Of a stretch of DNA of 64,000 bases, positions 1 through 9,218 are shown piece by piece (within the stretch, counting starts at the first letter, position 1; every line of letters starts with the position of its first letter). The notes under the pieces are model-generated. The model did not search any database. It saw nothing but the letters and a program-made list of their open reading frames with translations, and had not been told where the DNA came from. The position numbers were made by a program, and so were the translations under genes. Source of the stretch: SIG565 sp045613385 (GTDB taxonomy: Bacteria > Bacillota > Clostridia > Oscillospirales > Acutalibacteraceae); NCBI GenBank assembly GCA_045613385.1, contig JAZLAW010000023.1, positions 55,541 through 119,540 of the forward strand, given 5' to 3'.

Positions 1-2
1 TT

Positions 3-1121
3 TTGCATACTGCAGACCTGCATTTAGGGGCAGAATTTTCTTCTTTGCCGGGGGACAAAAGAAATATCCGCCAGGCAGAACTTATTATAACTTGTGAAAA
101 TATTTTTAAAATCTGCAGGGATAATAAAATCGATTTATTACTCCTTGCGGGAGATGTTTTCGAAAACAACTCGGTAAGTGAAAAGGTTATCGAAGCTTTT
201 TTGGCCGCATGTCAAAAAGCGCCTGATACCACCGTCATATTTGCCGCCGGTAACCACGACCCCATCACCTGTGACTCACCATTTTTAAAATATAAGTTAC
301 CGCAAAACCTTATAGTTTTAGGCGATAACGACCAATGTGTACCGTTGGCAGAAAAAGGTGTACGTATATACGGAAAATCTTTCAGCAGCGTGTATATGTC
401 GGGTGAAAGCCGTTTCTCACTAACCCCGGAAGATGATGAACTTATCAATATTTTAGTGCTTCACGGAGATATGGGTGCGGACCTATCGGGAGTTTACAAT
501 CCCATCTCGTTAGATTTTATAGCTGATAGCAAAATGGATTATATAGCTCTTGGCCACGTACACGAATTCTCTGGTATCAAAAAAGCAGGAAATGTCTGCT
601 ATGCTTATCCGGGCACTCCCGAACCACACGGTTTTGATGAAACCGGACCAAAAGGTGTAATTTGCGGTGAAATCAGTAAGCACAACTGCCTTCTGTCATT
701 TGTAGAAACCGCAACCCGAAAGTATCTTGAAGAAAAAGTGGATATTACAGGACTTTATACATCCGCTGAAATTGCCGACAGTATTTTATCTGTCCTTAAA
801 GAAAGAAACCCTAAAAATTACGAAAAAAATCTCTATAAGATTATACTTACAGGTAAAATATCTGAACACACACACATAAACTGTGCAGAAATTTTAAGCA
901 GACTGGGCGATTCTCTTTTCTTCGCTAAAATAAAAGACAGAACAGAGCTCGATGTAAACCTTGAACTTTTAGCAGAAGAATTTTCATTAAAAGGCAAATT
1001 TGTTAAAAATATGCTAACTAAAATAGCATCAAATCCCGAAAATGCCGAGCAGTTAAAACGCGCATTACAAATAGGGCTTAAAGCCTTTTCTTCGGAGGTT
1101 AAGTTCAATGAAAATCAATAG
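3..1121 (+). CDS. SbcD/YhaO-like DNA repair metallophosphoesterase (5' end cut by window)
   Basis: This is a calcineurin-type metallophosphoesterase of the YhaO/SbcD group, predicted to be the nuclease subunit of an Mre11-Rad50-like complex acting on DNA ends. The metal-binding motifs are in order: TADLHLG at residues 3-9, GD at 50-51, GNHD at 83-86, HGD at 154-156 and GHVH at 184-187. The first codon seen is TTG followed directly by the HTADLHLG motif. Family members have two or three residues before it, so the true start lies just outside the window. The last 14 bases overlap the next gene, which encodes the partner ATPase, so the two are translationally coupled. A paralogous role in phosphodiester hydrolysis other than repair cannot be excluded. 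Confidence 0.9.
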   Translation: MHTADLHLGAEFSSLPGDKRNIRQAELIITCENIFKICRDNKIDLLLLAGDVFENNSVSEKVIEAFLAACQKAPDTTVIFAAGNHDPITCDSPFLKYKLPQNLIVLGDNDQCVPLAEKGVRIYGKSFSSVYMSGESRFSLTPEDDELINILVLHGDMGADLSGVYNPISLDFIADSKMDYIALGHVHEFSGIKKAGNVCYAYPGTPEPHGFDETGPKGVICGEISKHNCLLSFVETATRKYLEEKVDITGLYTSAEIADSILSVLKERNPKNYEKNLYKIILTGKISEHTHINCAEILSRLGDSLFFAKIKDRTELDVNLELLAEEFSLKGKFVKNMLTKIASNPENAEQLKRALQIGLKAFSSEVKFNENQ

Positions 1122-3447
1122 CATTCATATCTTCGGCTTTGGTAAATTCAAAGATTTTAAATTGGATTTCAATGATACTTTCAATCTCATATATGGAAAA
1201 AATGAAAACGGAAAAACCACTATTGCCGAATTTATAAAAATGATGTTCTACGGTAGCAAACCCAGAATTACCGATGTTTTTAAAAACCCGAGAACAAAAT
1301 ACAAACCACTTGATGGCGGTGCGATGGCAGGTAGTATAACCTTCGAACATTCAGGTTATATTTATCGACTTGAACGTGAATTCCGCTCAAGTAATGCAAC
1401 CGATAAAATTACTCTTTATAACTTGGATTTGGGCACAAGCGAGACCTTATCAGGTAACAGCGATATAGGAAGCCGCTTTTTCGGTGTAGGCTTTGGCGCT
1501 TTTGAAAAAAGTGTATTTATTTCAAACTCTGTGGCTTTTGAAAAAGACAGTGATGCTGATGACGATATCAACTCAAAACTGTCAAATATATCAAATACAG
1601 GAGATGAAAATGTATCCTTTGAAGCGGTATCATCCCGTATCACAGCCGCTATGGAAGAAATAAAAACAAAAACAGGTCGCGGTGGAAACTTGGTTAAACT
1701 CGAAAATGCAATCATCAGACTTGATGAAGAAATGTCGGCAGACAAAGAAAAATTAGCTGAGCGCGATGCTTTGGAATTAAAAATCGACGAATTGACAATT
1801 AAGCTCGACTCTCTTTCGCGTGATAAAAAAGAGTGTTTTGAACGACTTAAATCTGCCGAAAAATTAGAGATAAAAACAAAGCTCCAAGAATTCGTACGTG
1901 TTGCCGAAGAATTCGAAGCCTTAGAAAAAACCATAACTCTATCCGACGGTGTGGTTGCGGACAAAATTTTTTGCGATAAGTTAGATGAACTTCTAAGCTC
2001 GACAGAAAAAAGCGTGGAACTTTGTGATATGCTATCGGCAGAAGTAAACAGGCTTACTGCCGAAGTCTGCACCCTGGATGAAAACGATAATACAGACACA
2101 GGCGAAACTCTTGAAGCACAACTTTATGAATGTGAAAACCAAATTTCCCGATTGCAAAAAGAGAATGATGATTTAAAAATAGAAATTATACAGTGTGGCG
2201 AAAAGCTTAAAAACTCAAAGTCTAAAACCAATGTGCCGCTTTTAGTTATCGGTTTACTGCTCATCTGTCTGGCGGTATTTGGCGGAATTTTTATAGAGAA
2301 ATTCCTATTTACCTTTTCGGGTATAGGTGTTATCTTATTTTCTATGGCATTTATTTTAAAGGGTAAACCCGATAATTCTGCACTTAATTTAAAAATGCAG
2401 ACCTTAATGGGAACGGGTGAAAATATAAACAGAGAAATTGAAGAAAACACCAAAAAGCAAACCGAATTAAGAGAAAAAATGCAAAAAATAGCCGTAGAAA
2501 AGGCAACCAACAAATCTCTTTTAGGCGAAAAGAAGGAACGACTGATTGAGAAAAGAACCGCACTTTTAGAAGCTCAAAACACTTCAGCGGCGGCCCTTTC
2601 ACAATTACTTGCCTTTTCCTCACAGTTGAGCATAACACCTGATATTACATCGGCTAAAGAAAATTTAGCCCTGATAAACCGCAATTTACAGGAAATGGGC
2701 AGACTTAAAGTTGCCGCAGAATATGCCGCAAAGGGTACAGGATGCAAAAATCTTAAGGAAGCCAAGGAAAGATTATCATTTATAAATTTAAGTGATGACG
2801 GTGCTATCGGCTCATTGGACACATTAAAAGAAGAATTAAATAAAATCACCGAAGATTATAATGCGGTATCTCGCGAACTCGCGGTTCTTAAAGCCGAAGC
2901 CCGTTCAGCTTTTATAGGTCTTAAGGTTCCGGCAGAATATGAAAGAGAAAAAAACGAACTCTTAACACAAAAAGCCGAACAACTTGACTACTACGAAACA
3001 CTCTCGGTGGCACACGAAGCATTAAGTGAAGCCTTCGCCGAAGTCCGCAGAAGTTTTAGCGGTGTATTGGAAAACAGAGCCTTAAAGCTCTTATCTCAGG
3101 TCACAAATGAAAAATATAACGGCATTTCGGTATCAAAAAACTTTGATATTTCGGTTTCCGATAAGGAGAATTTTGGTACACACGGACTCCAATATCTTAG
3201 CAAAGGCGCTATGCACCAGGCATATTTTTCACTGCGTTTGGCTCTTGCAGAATTGATCGGTCAGGAATCAGGGTCGCTACCGATTATTCTTGATGATGCT
3301 TTCTCACAATATGATGATGAACGCCTTAAAACCGCTATGGAATTTTTGAAGAAATATAGCGAAAATTCGCAAATAATCTTTTTTACCTGCCACAATGATT
3401 GCCGAGAAGCTGCAGAAAACGCGAGTGCTAAAATAATTAATCTATAA
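1108..3447 (+). CDS. YhaN-type AAA ATPase (SbcC/Rad50-like) with central membrane-like segment
   Basis: This 779-residue SMC/Rad50-like ATPase is the partner of the upstream phosphoesterase. Walker A is GKNENGKT at residues 30-37. An ABC-like signature (LSKGA) and Walker B (IILDDAF, Asp 729-730) lie near the C-terminus. Between them are two long coiled coils (about 165-370 and 420-700). The coils are separated by two hydrophobic stretches at about 374-417, where a Rad50 would carry a zinc hook; no CxxC hook is present. This architecture matches YhaN of Bacillus, so the complex may be membrane-tethered (inference). The start overlaps the preceding gene, with the ribosome binding site TCGGAGG inside that gene. 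A strong bidirectional terminator follows. Confidence 0.88.
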   Translation: MKINSIHIFGFGKFKDFKLDFNDTFNLIYGKNENGKTTIAEFIKMMFYGSKPRITDVFKNPRTKYKPLDGGAMAGSITFEHSGYIYRLEREFRSSNATDKITLYNLDLGTSETLSGNSDIGSRFFGVGFGAFEKSVFISNSVAFEKDSDADDDINSKLSNISNTGDENVSFEAVSSRITAAMEEIKTKTGRGGNLVKLENAIIRLDEEMSADKEKLAERDALELKIDELTIKLDSLSRDKKECFERLKSAEKLEIKTKLQEFVRVAEEFEALEKTITLSDGVVADKIFCDKLDELLSSTEKSVELCDMLSAEVNRLTAEVCTLDENDNTDTGETLEAQLYECENQISRLQKENDDLKIEIIQCGEKLKNSKSKTNVPLLVIGLLLICLAVFGGIFIEKFLFTFSGIGVILFSMAFILKGKPDNSALNLKMQTLMGTGENINREIEENTKKQTELREKMQKIAVEKATNKSLLGEKKERLIEKRTALLEAQNTSAAALSQLLAFSSQLSITPDITSAKENLALINRNLQEMGRLKVAAEYAAKGTGCKNLKEAKERLSFINLSDDGAIGSLDTLKEELNKITEDYNAVSRELAVLKAEARSAFIGLKVPAEYEREKNELLTQKAEQLDYYETLSVAHEALSEAFAEVRRSFSGVLENRALKLLSQVTNEKYNGISVSKNFDISVSDKENFGTHGLQYLSKGAMHQAYFSLRLALAELIGQESGSLPIILDDAFSQYDDERLKTAMEFLKKYSENSQIIFFTCHNDCREAAENASAKIINL

Positions 3448-3450
3448 CAA

Positions 3451-3478
3451 AAAAGGAAGGGTTTCTACCCTTCCTTTT
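3451..3478. terminator. Bidirectional intrinsic terminator
   Basis: An 11-bp perfect stem (AAAAGGAAGGG with CCCTTCCTTTT, 6-base loop) has a T run on one side and an A run on the other. It can end both the yhaON-like transcript and the convergent proS transcript. Confidence 0.85.
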
Positions 3479-3488
3479 TTCATTTCTA

Positions 3489-4922
3489 TTAATAAGCCTT
3501 GCCCCAATAGAGCATCTTATCGGCTTTTTTGCCGCAGCAGACACAAGTGTCTCCGATTTTTTCTCCATCAAACGGAATACAACGTGAAGTAATTCCTGCA
3601 GTTTCCTTAAGTTTATCTTCGCATTCGCGTTCGCCACACCACATAGCTTTGATAAAGCCGGGTTTATTTTCTGCGATAAAGCAAATCTCTTCAAGATTGT
3701 TCGCAGTATAGGTCATACTCTCTCTACGCTCATAGGCTTTCTTAAACAATCCATCACGAACAGCGTTTAAGAGTTTGGGGATTTCTGTTTCTAAATTATC
3801 AAGACTAACCGTAATCTTTTCACCGTTATCACGTCTTGCAATTACGCAACTGTTGTTTTCTATATCACGCGGACCGATTTCAAGTCTAAGCGGTACACCC
3901 TTCATCTCATACTCTGCAAATTTCCAACCCGGTGACTGCTCGGACAAATCAATCTTAGCGCGGCAGATTTTCTTAATTCTCTCGCAAACTTCATTTGCCT
4001 TTTCACTAACGCCTTCTTTATGTGAAGCAATAGGAACAACCACACACTGTATCGGTGCTATTGCGGGTGGAAGAACAAGACCGTTATCATCGCCGTGAGT
4101 CATAATAATCGCGCCGATAAGTCTGGTTGATACGCCCCAGGAAGTCTGGAAAGGTGTAGAAAGTTTGTTTTCCTTATCGGTAAACTGTATGCCAAAAGCC
4201 TTAGCAAAACCATCACCAAAGAAATGTGAAGTGCCCGACTGCAAAGCCTTACCATCGTGCATCATAGCTTCGATTGTATATGTATTTACAGCCCCTGCAA
4301 AACGTTCTTTCTCGGTCTTTACGCCCTTAATAACAGGGATAGCAAGATATTCTTCGGCAAATTTTGCATAGACATCAAGCATTTGTATTGTCTCTGCCTG
4401 TGCTTCCTCGGCAGTTGCGTGAATGGTATGGCCTTCCTGCCAATGAAATTCGCGCGAACGTAGGAACGGACGGGTTGTTTTTTCCCAACGAACAACACTA
4501 CACCACTGGTTATAGAGTTTCGGTAAATCACGCCAGGAATGAATTATATTTTTATAATGGTCACAGAACAAGGTTTCAGATGTAGGACGGACGCAAAGGC
4601 GCTCTTCCAATTTTTCATTACCGCCGTGTGTTACCCAGGCAACTTCGGGAGCAAAACCTTCAACGTGGTCCTTCTCCTTTTCTAAAAGTCCTTCGGGAAT
4701 AAACATAGGCATTGAAACGTTCTCGTGACCTGTTTCTTTAAACATACCATCCATTATTCTCTGAATATTTTCCCAGATTGCCCAACCGTAAGGACGAATA
4801 ATCATACATCCCTTAACCGATGAATAGTCAATAAGTTCTGCCTTTACAACTACATCGGTATACCATTTTGCAAAATCTTCATCCATAGAAGTAATTTCTT
4901 TTACTAATTTTTCTTTAGCCAT
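3489..4922 (-). CDS. proS: Prolyl-tRNA synthetase, archaeal/eukaryotic-like form
   Basis: This class II aminoacyl-tRNA synthetase charges tRNA-Pro with proline. At 477 residues it lacks the roughly 180-residue editing insert (INS) of the usual bacterial ProS. It carries the C-terminal zinc-binding extension of the archaeal/eukaryotic-like form (CVCCGKKA near the end, terminating in Tyr). The class II motif 2 region appears as VVRWEKTTRPFLRSREFHWQE. I placed the start at the ATG at 4922 because GGTGAT lies just upstream; the in-frame TTG at 4934 sits on the wrong side of it. The gene is 53 bases downstream of aroC on the same strand and probably shares its transcript. Confidence 0.93.
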   Translation of the reverse strand: MAKEKLVKEITSMDEDFAKWYTDVVVKAELIDYSSVKGCMIIRPYGWAIWENIQRIMDGMFKETGHENVSMPMFIPEGLLEKEKDHVEGFAPEVAWVTHGGNEKLEERLCVRPTSETLFCDHYKNIIHSWRDLPKLYNQWCSVVRWEKTTRPFLRSREFHWQEGHTIHATAEEAQAETIQMLDVYAKFAEEYLAIPVIKGVKTEKERFAGAVNTYTIEAMMHDGKALQSGTSHFFGDGFAKAFGIQFTDKENKLSTPFQTSWGVSTRLIGAIIMTHGDDNGLVLPPAIAPIQCVVVPIASHKEGVSEKANEVCERIKKICRAKIDLSEQSPGWKFAEYEMKGVPLRLEIGPRDIENNSCVIARRDNGEKITVSLDNLETEIPKLLNAVRDGLFKKAYERRESMTYTANNLEEICFIAENKPGFIKAMWCGERECEDKLKETAGITSRCIPFDGEKIGDTCVCCGKKADKMLYWGKAY

Positions 4923-4975
4923 TTTTATCACCAACGATTATTATAGTTTAAAACTTATATTTTTGCAACACTTAT

Positions 4976-6064
4976 TTAAAGTGCGTTATCTTCCGCTAAA
5001 AGCATTGTAACAGCAACCGCTACCGCCGCCTCAACTGCCGGCAGCGCACGTGGCACTATACACGGGTCGTGTCGGCCTTCAATTTGAAGCATTACGTTTT
5101 CTTTTGTTGCTATATTAACCGTATTTTGCGGCTTATATATAGATGGCGTGGGTTTCAGTGCTGCACGGACTATTATCGGCATACCTGTAGTCATACCGCC
5201 CGCAATTCCGCCACAATTATTGGTTGCAGTAACAATATTGCCATCCTTATAGTAATAACTGTCGTTAGCTTCGCTACCGCGAAGATATGAAAACTCAAAT
5301 CCTGCGCCGAAAGAGACTCCCTTTACAGCAGGGACGCCATAAACCACCGAAGAAATTATATTTTCGACACCGCGGAACATATGATTTCCTATGCCTATGG
5401 GCATTCCGATAACCGCGATTTCTACAGTACCGCCTATACTGTCACCATCAAGTTTTGCATCTTCTATAACCCGGCGCATATCTTCTTTTGCTTCATCACT
5501 TACAGTAGAAAAATACTGACTTGATAGATTGTCCAATAAATCTTTATTAACCGACACTCCGTCAAATGCCATATCAAAGCAGTCTCCGATATTATAAACG
5601 TGGCCGCCAACGGTTATTCCGCGGCGAGAAAGAATCTGTCGGCAAATGGCACCAATAGCAGTGAGCGGCGCCGTCATTCTTCCCGAAAAATGTCCACTAC
5701 CGTTCATATCTGCCTCACCGCCGTATTTTACAAAAGCAGGATAGTCGGCATGACTGGGGCGCGGTGTGAATTTAAGATTATCATAGTCACGCGATTTTGT
5801 GTTGGTGTTCTCTATCCTTATCCTTATTTCTTCTCCTGTAGTAACACCATTTTCTATACCCGACACTATAATAACTTTATCTGCTTCTCTACGTGACGTG
5901 GCGGTGGGGTCCTGTCCCGGTGCTCGACGGCTCATCTGCACGGCTAACTCTTGTTCGTTTATTTTTTCTCCCTTTGGCACTCCAGAAAGAGTCCCTTCAA
6001 TAAAGGGTGTATGGCTTCCACCCGAAACCGAAATTTTGATTTTTCCACCAATTTCTGATATCAA
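4976..6064 (-). CDS. aroC: Chorismate synthase
   Basis: This enzyme converts EPSP to chorismate with reduced FMN, the last step of the shikimate pathway, in the cytoplasm. Recognisable family blocks include SRRAPGQDPTATSRREAD, the RPSHADYPAFVKYG block with the second catalytic His, SGRMTAPLTAIGAI, and IEGRHDPCIVPRALP near the C-terminus. The N-terminal FMN-site motif, normally GESHG, reads GGSHT. The His is kept but Glu and the second Gly are changed. The start is a TTG preceded by AGGTGAT at 5-base spacing. The length of 363 codons is normal for the family. Divergent from acpP. Confidence 0.9.
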   Translation of the reverse strand: MISEIGGKIKISVSGGSHTPFIEGTLSGVPKGEKINEQELAVQMSRRAPGQDPTATSRREADKVIIVSGIENGVTTGEEIRIRIENTNTKSRDYDNLKFTPRPSHADYPAFVKYGGEADMNGSGHFSGRMTAPLTAIGAICRQILSRRGITVGGHVYNIGDCFDMAFDGVSVNKDLLDNLSSQYFSTVSDEAKEDMRRVIEDAKLDGDSIGGTVEIAVIGMPIGIGNHMFRGVENIISSVVYGVPAVKGVSFGAGFEFSYLRGSEANDSYYYKDGNIVTATNNCGGIAGGMTTGMPIIVRAALKPTPSIYKPQNTVNIATKENVMLQIEGRHDPCIVPRALPAVEAAVAVAVTMLLAEDNAL

Positions 6065-6099
6065 AAATTATCACCTGCCAAAAAAAATAAATAAAAATG

Positions 6100-6128
6100 T
6101 TGACAAATTATAAAAATGCACATATTAT
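6100..6128 (+). promoter_or_regulatory. Sigma-A promoter for acpP
   Basis: TTGACA at 6100-6105, a 17-base spacer and TATTAT at 6123-6128 form a near-consensus housekeeping promoter. It leaves a leader of about 75 bases before acpP. The AGGAGG ribosome binding site is at 6198-6203. Confidence 0.75.
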
Positions 6129-6209
6129 TCTATATAGGGAATCTTTCCCCAAAGAATTTAAATACCAACTTTAAGAATATTAATTGTTGATATTTTCAGG
6201 AGGATTTTT

Positions 6210-6437
6210 ATGGTTTTTGAAAGAATTAAAGAAATACTTGCCGACCAACTCGATTCGGATATCGATGCAATGACTATGGAATCAGACATTGCCAACGACT
6301 TGGGTGCGGACAGTTTGGATGTTGTTGAGTTACTTATGTCTATTGAAGATGAGTTCGATATTGAAATTCCTGATGAAGAAATAGAAAATATCAAAACCAT
6401 CGGTGACCTTGTAAAATATATCGAAAGCAACAAATAA
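6210..6437 (+). CDS. acpP: Acyl carrier protein
   Basis: This 75-residue acidic carrier protein of fatty-acid synthesis tethers acyl chains on a 4'-phosphopantetheine arm. The attachment Ser lies in the canonical DLGADSLDVVEL motif (Ser at about residue 36), followed by the EDEFDIEIPDEE helix. It is a single-gene unit with its own strong promoter, an AGGAGG site seven bases before the ATG and a terminator straight after it. Unlike many Firmicutes, it is not beside other fab genes here. Confidence 0.96.
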   Translation: MVFERIKEILADQLDSDIDAMTMESDIANDLGADSLDVVELLMSIEDEFDIEIPDEEIENIKTIGDLVKYIESNK

Positions 6438-6450
6438 ATTTGTCTTTCTA

Positions 6451-6479
6451 CAGACCGCTGTTTAGCGGTCTGTTTTTTT
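6451..6479. terminator. Terminator after acpP
   Basis: The stem CAGACCGC with GCGGTCTG is followed by a T run at 6473-6479. It ends acpP on the plus strand. Its left arm is followed directly by the stop of the convergent permease gene, which it overlaps. Confidence 0.85.
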
Positions 6480-9218
6480 ATACCTTAAAACTAAATTTGC
6501 AAAACATACAACCGTTATAATATCGAAAGAAACCAACAGCGACTTAAAAATTGCTCCTGCAGATATAAACGGACTCAGTTTTATTTCCTTGAAGTTTAAT
6601 AAGCCCAATGGTATATTAAGTAAAAGACCTAAAACAACGCCCAAAATGGCGCCCACAACCCACACGATCAATATTTCGGTAAAGAAATGCAAACTGGTGT
6701 TTAAAAAACCGTACGGGGCAAATTTCAAAGCTTTCATTTCACCTTGTCTTCTCTTGTAAATAACAAATATAGCTGCCGAGAATATGAGCATTCCGAATAT
6801 TATGGCCGTTCTGCAGATTATTTTCGAATATTCGGAAGTCGCGGAGCTTTCCTTATGTTCTGATTGGCTGACAGAATATACAGCGCCCGTTTCCACCAAT
6901 TTAGCGGTTTCAACTTTATTTCCATCAGTATTTTTAATAAATACGGTGTTTTCTACAGGTTTAATCCCGGTAAGAGCCGCATATTTTTCGGGGTGAATAT
7001 AGACAAAATCCCCTACATAGTTTTTACAAATACCGCTGACTTTGACGGTCTGCTTGGTGCCGTTTTCAAAAGTTAAGGATATCTCCTGCCCTGATTTAAC
7101 CGAGTGAAGCTTTGCAAAGCCATCAGTTATTATTACACTATCGGTATTGAAATTTATTTTCCTGCCACTTTTAAGAGTAATAAAATCATAGAACTTGTCT
7201 GTTTCCACCGGAATTACCGCAATTAACGAAACTTCCGTTTCACCGTTAGAAATTTTTGTTATTTCCTTTCTCGCTGACATATAGTTTTTACCGGACATTA
7301 GTGACATAAAGGCTTCATTTTCCTGCGGAACGGTAAAGGGATTAAGGCGAACTTCGGTATCATATTTTTGAATTTTTGAGTACTGATTTTCAAACACCTT
7401 ATTTTCCATATTGGATATATTGTAGCCAAAACAGAGTAATACAGTAACACACATAACTGAAATTACACAATAAAGGTAAGAAAATTTATTTAAATATATA
7501 TTACGAAGAACAACCTTTAAAAAGGTCGGTAAATTTTCTATTTTCTTAAGTAAATCTAAATTTTTTGGAACTTGATTCTCCTTATTGTTATATAACATTT
7601 TAAGGAAGATCCAGGCACTTGCTACCGTTATCAGGCACAGTACAAGACCTGTCGACAATATGATATAAGGTACTGCCGAAGCCGAAGAAACCTTGAAATC
7701 AAAGGTAAGCGCTACTATTTTTGATAATATTTTCGGTGCAGCGCCCATACCTACAGGGCTCAATATCATACCGATAACCGCAGCCGCCGCATACACAGGT
7801 AATACACGTATAAAGAATGTTTTTTCCGCACAACCCGCAAGTTTGAGTAACTCAACTTCCTTCTTTCGTTTTTGCATACCGAGTAATACCAAAACAACTA
7901 TGAGCAAAGCGGATAACAGGATAATCACTGCAGGTGCTATCGAAAATACTACCGAGAGTTTGCCGGTATTTTCTCTTGCAACCACATAGCCCGAATTTAT
8001 ATCTCTTGTATAAAGTGTCCATTTTTGTGAATATTCGGTCTGGGTATTATTTTTTGCGTTTTCGTAATTCTTAAGCGCTTCTTCTGCCTTTTTTTCATAA
8101 ACCTTCTCGAGATTTTCACGGTCACCCTTTAACTTTTCACAAGTCTGTTTATTCATCTCGTAGGTTTCGAAATCACTTTGATATTTTAATACTTTTTCAT
8201 TATAATCTTTTAATTTCTCACTATATTCGGGTAAACCTGCCGTCGCATCTGCAAAAGATTTAAGAGTATCTAACTCTTTCTTTCTGCCTTCTAAACTTTT
8301 GGCGGTTTCTTCGTTATTTTTCTCCATATTTTTAATAACCTTATCGAGTTCACCCAACTCCTTATCGCCTTCCGCCTTTATACGTTCGTACTGTTTAAAG
8401 AGTTTATCGATATCCGATTGGACTTCATCGCTGAGTCCCGAGCCGCGAGCCTGTTCACGCACACGTGCTACGACATCTATAGGTCCCATAGCCGAATTTA
8501 CAAACAGCGTATAATCTCTCGAAAAGCTTTTTATCTCTGCCGCGCCCTTTAAGGTTACATTAATTTCGGTATAAGGAGCCTCCGGAGAAAAAGCATCTTT
8601 ACTTACAAAGATAGCTACCCCGGTGCCATCAACACTGACTTCATTGGTTCTTTTTAAATATGATGAAAACTCAGGTGAATATGCAAGGCCCGTAACGGTA
8701 AATTCGGTCTGAGTACAGTACCCCGTATTTCCGCTAAGTGTCACCATATCGCCTATTTTTATATCGCTTTTGAGAGCGGAAGAAACTATAGCCACACAAC
8801 TGTTTGCATTGCTCGGATAACTTCCCTTAATAAGTCGCGGTGCCGCAACGATATTATCAGGATTAACCGATACAGCATCAAAATCAATACCGCAAATATA
8901 CGTACCGTAGTTGCCTATACCGTTTACAGAACTAATACTGTCACACGATATTACTGCCGTTGCTTTATCGACGCTCTCGGCGCCTGTCAGAGCAATTATA
9001 TCTTCCTTCGTAAAACCCAGTGTGGACTTAATTTTAACATCCCACATTTGATTTTCATCGTAATATTTTTCTGCACTGCTATTTAAGGTGAATGCATACA
9101 AAAACATACCCGATACTACCGACAGACATAAAAACACTGTCAGTACAATCAGTAAAAAGGTAATAATATTTTGTTTTACTTCTTTTAAGTACAAAGTAAA
9201 TGCCGATTTCATTACCAT
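6462..9218 (-). CDS. Large FtsX-domain ABC transporter permease with extracytoplasmic coiled coil
   Basis: This is a 918-residue permease of the type VII (MacB/FtsX/LolCDE-like) superfamily. There is one membrane segment near residues 17-40. A large outside domain follows, with a charged coiled coil at about 250-400. Three segments (about 424-450, 469-493, 515-543) close the first FtsX module. A second module has segments at about 577-603, 797-819, 842-874 and 882-909. The tandem FtsX layout resembles exporters that move or sense peptides or cell-wall material, but the substrate is unknown. The start overlaps the end of the fused glycosidase-ABC gene by 7 bases, so the two must be made together, and that protein is the obvious ATPase partner. 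Confidence 0.85.
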   Translation of the reverse strand: MVMKSAFTLYLKEVKQNIITFLLIVLTVFLCLSVVSGMFLYAFTLNSSAEKYYDENQMWDVKIKSTLGFTKEDIIALTGAESVDKATAVISCDSISSVNGIGNYGTYICGIDFDAVSVNPDNIVAAPRLIKGSYPSNANSCVAIVSSALKSDIKIGDMVTLSGNTGYCTQTEFTVTGLAYSPEFSSYLKRTNEVSVDGTGVAIFVSKDAFSPEAPYTEINVTLKGAAEIKSFSRDYTLFVNSAMGPIDVVARVREQARGSGLSDEVQSDIDKLFKQYERIKAEGDKELGELDKVIKNMEKNNEETAKSLEGRKKELDTLKSFADATAGLPEYSEKLKDYNEKVLKYQSDFETYEMNKQTCEKLKGDRENLEKVYEKKAEEALKNYENAKNNTQTEYSQKWTLYTRDINSGYVVARENTGKLSVVFSIAPAVIILLSALLIVVLVLLGMQKRKKEVELLKLAGCAEKTFFIRVLPVYAAAAVIGMILSPVGMGAAPKILSKIVALTFDFKVSSASAVPYIILSTGLVLCLITVASAWIFLKMLYNNKENQVPKNLDLLKKIENLPTFLKVVLRNIYLNKFSYLYCVISVMCVTVLLCFGYNISNMENKVFENQYSKIQKYDTEVRLNPFTVPQENEAFMSLMSGKNYMSARKEITKISNGETEVSLIAVIPVETDKFYDFITLKSGRKINFNTDSVIITDGFAKLHSVKSGQEISLTFENGTKQTVKVSGICKNYVGDFVYIHPEKYAALTGIKPVENTVFIKNTDGNKVETAKLVETGAVYSVSQSEHKESSATSEYSKIICRTAIIFGMLIFSAAIFVIYKRRQGEMKALKFAPYGFLNTSLHFFTEILIVWVVGAILGVVLGLLLNIPLGLLNFKEIKLSPFISAGAIFKSLLVSFDIITVVCFANLVLRYKKTDR

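Noticed and set aside
4935..4975. T-box leader for proS
   Set aside because: The aroC-proS gap is only about 53 bases, too short for a T-box.
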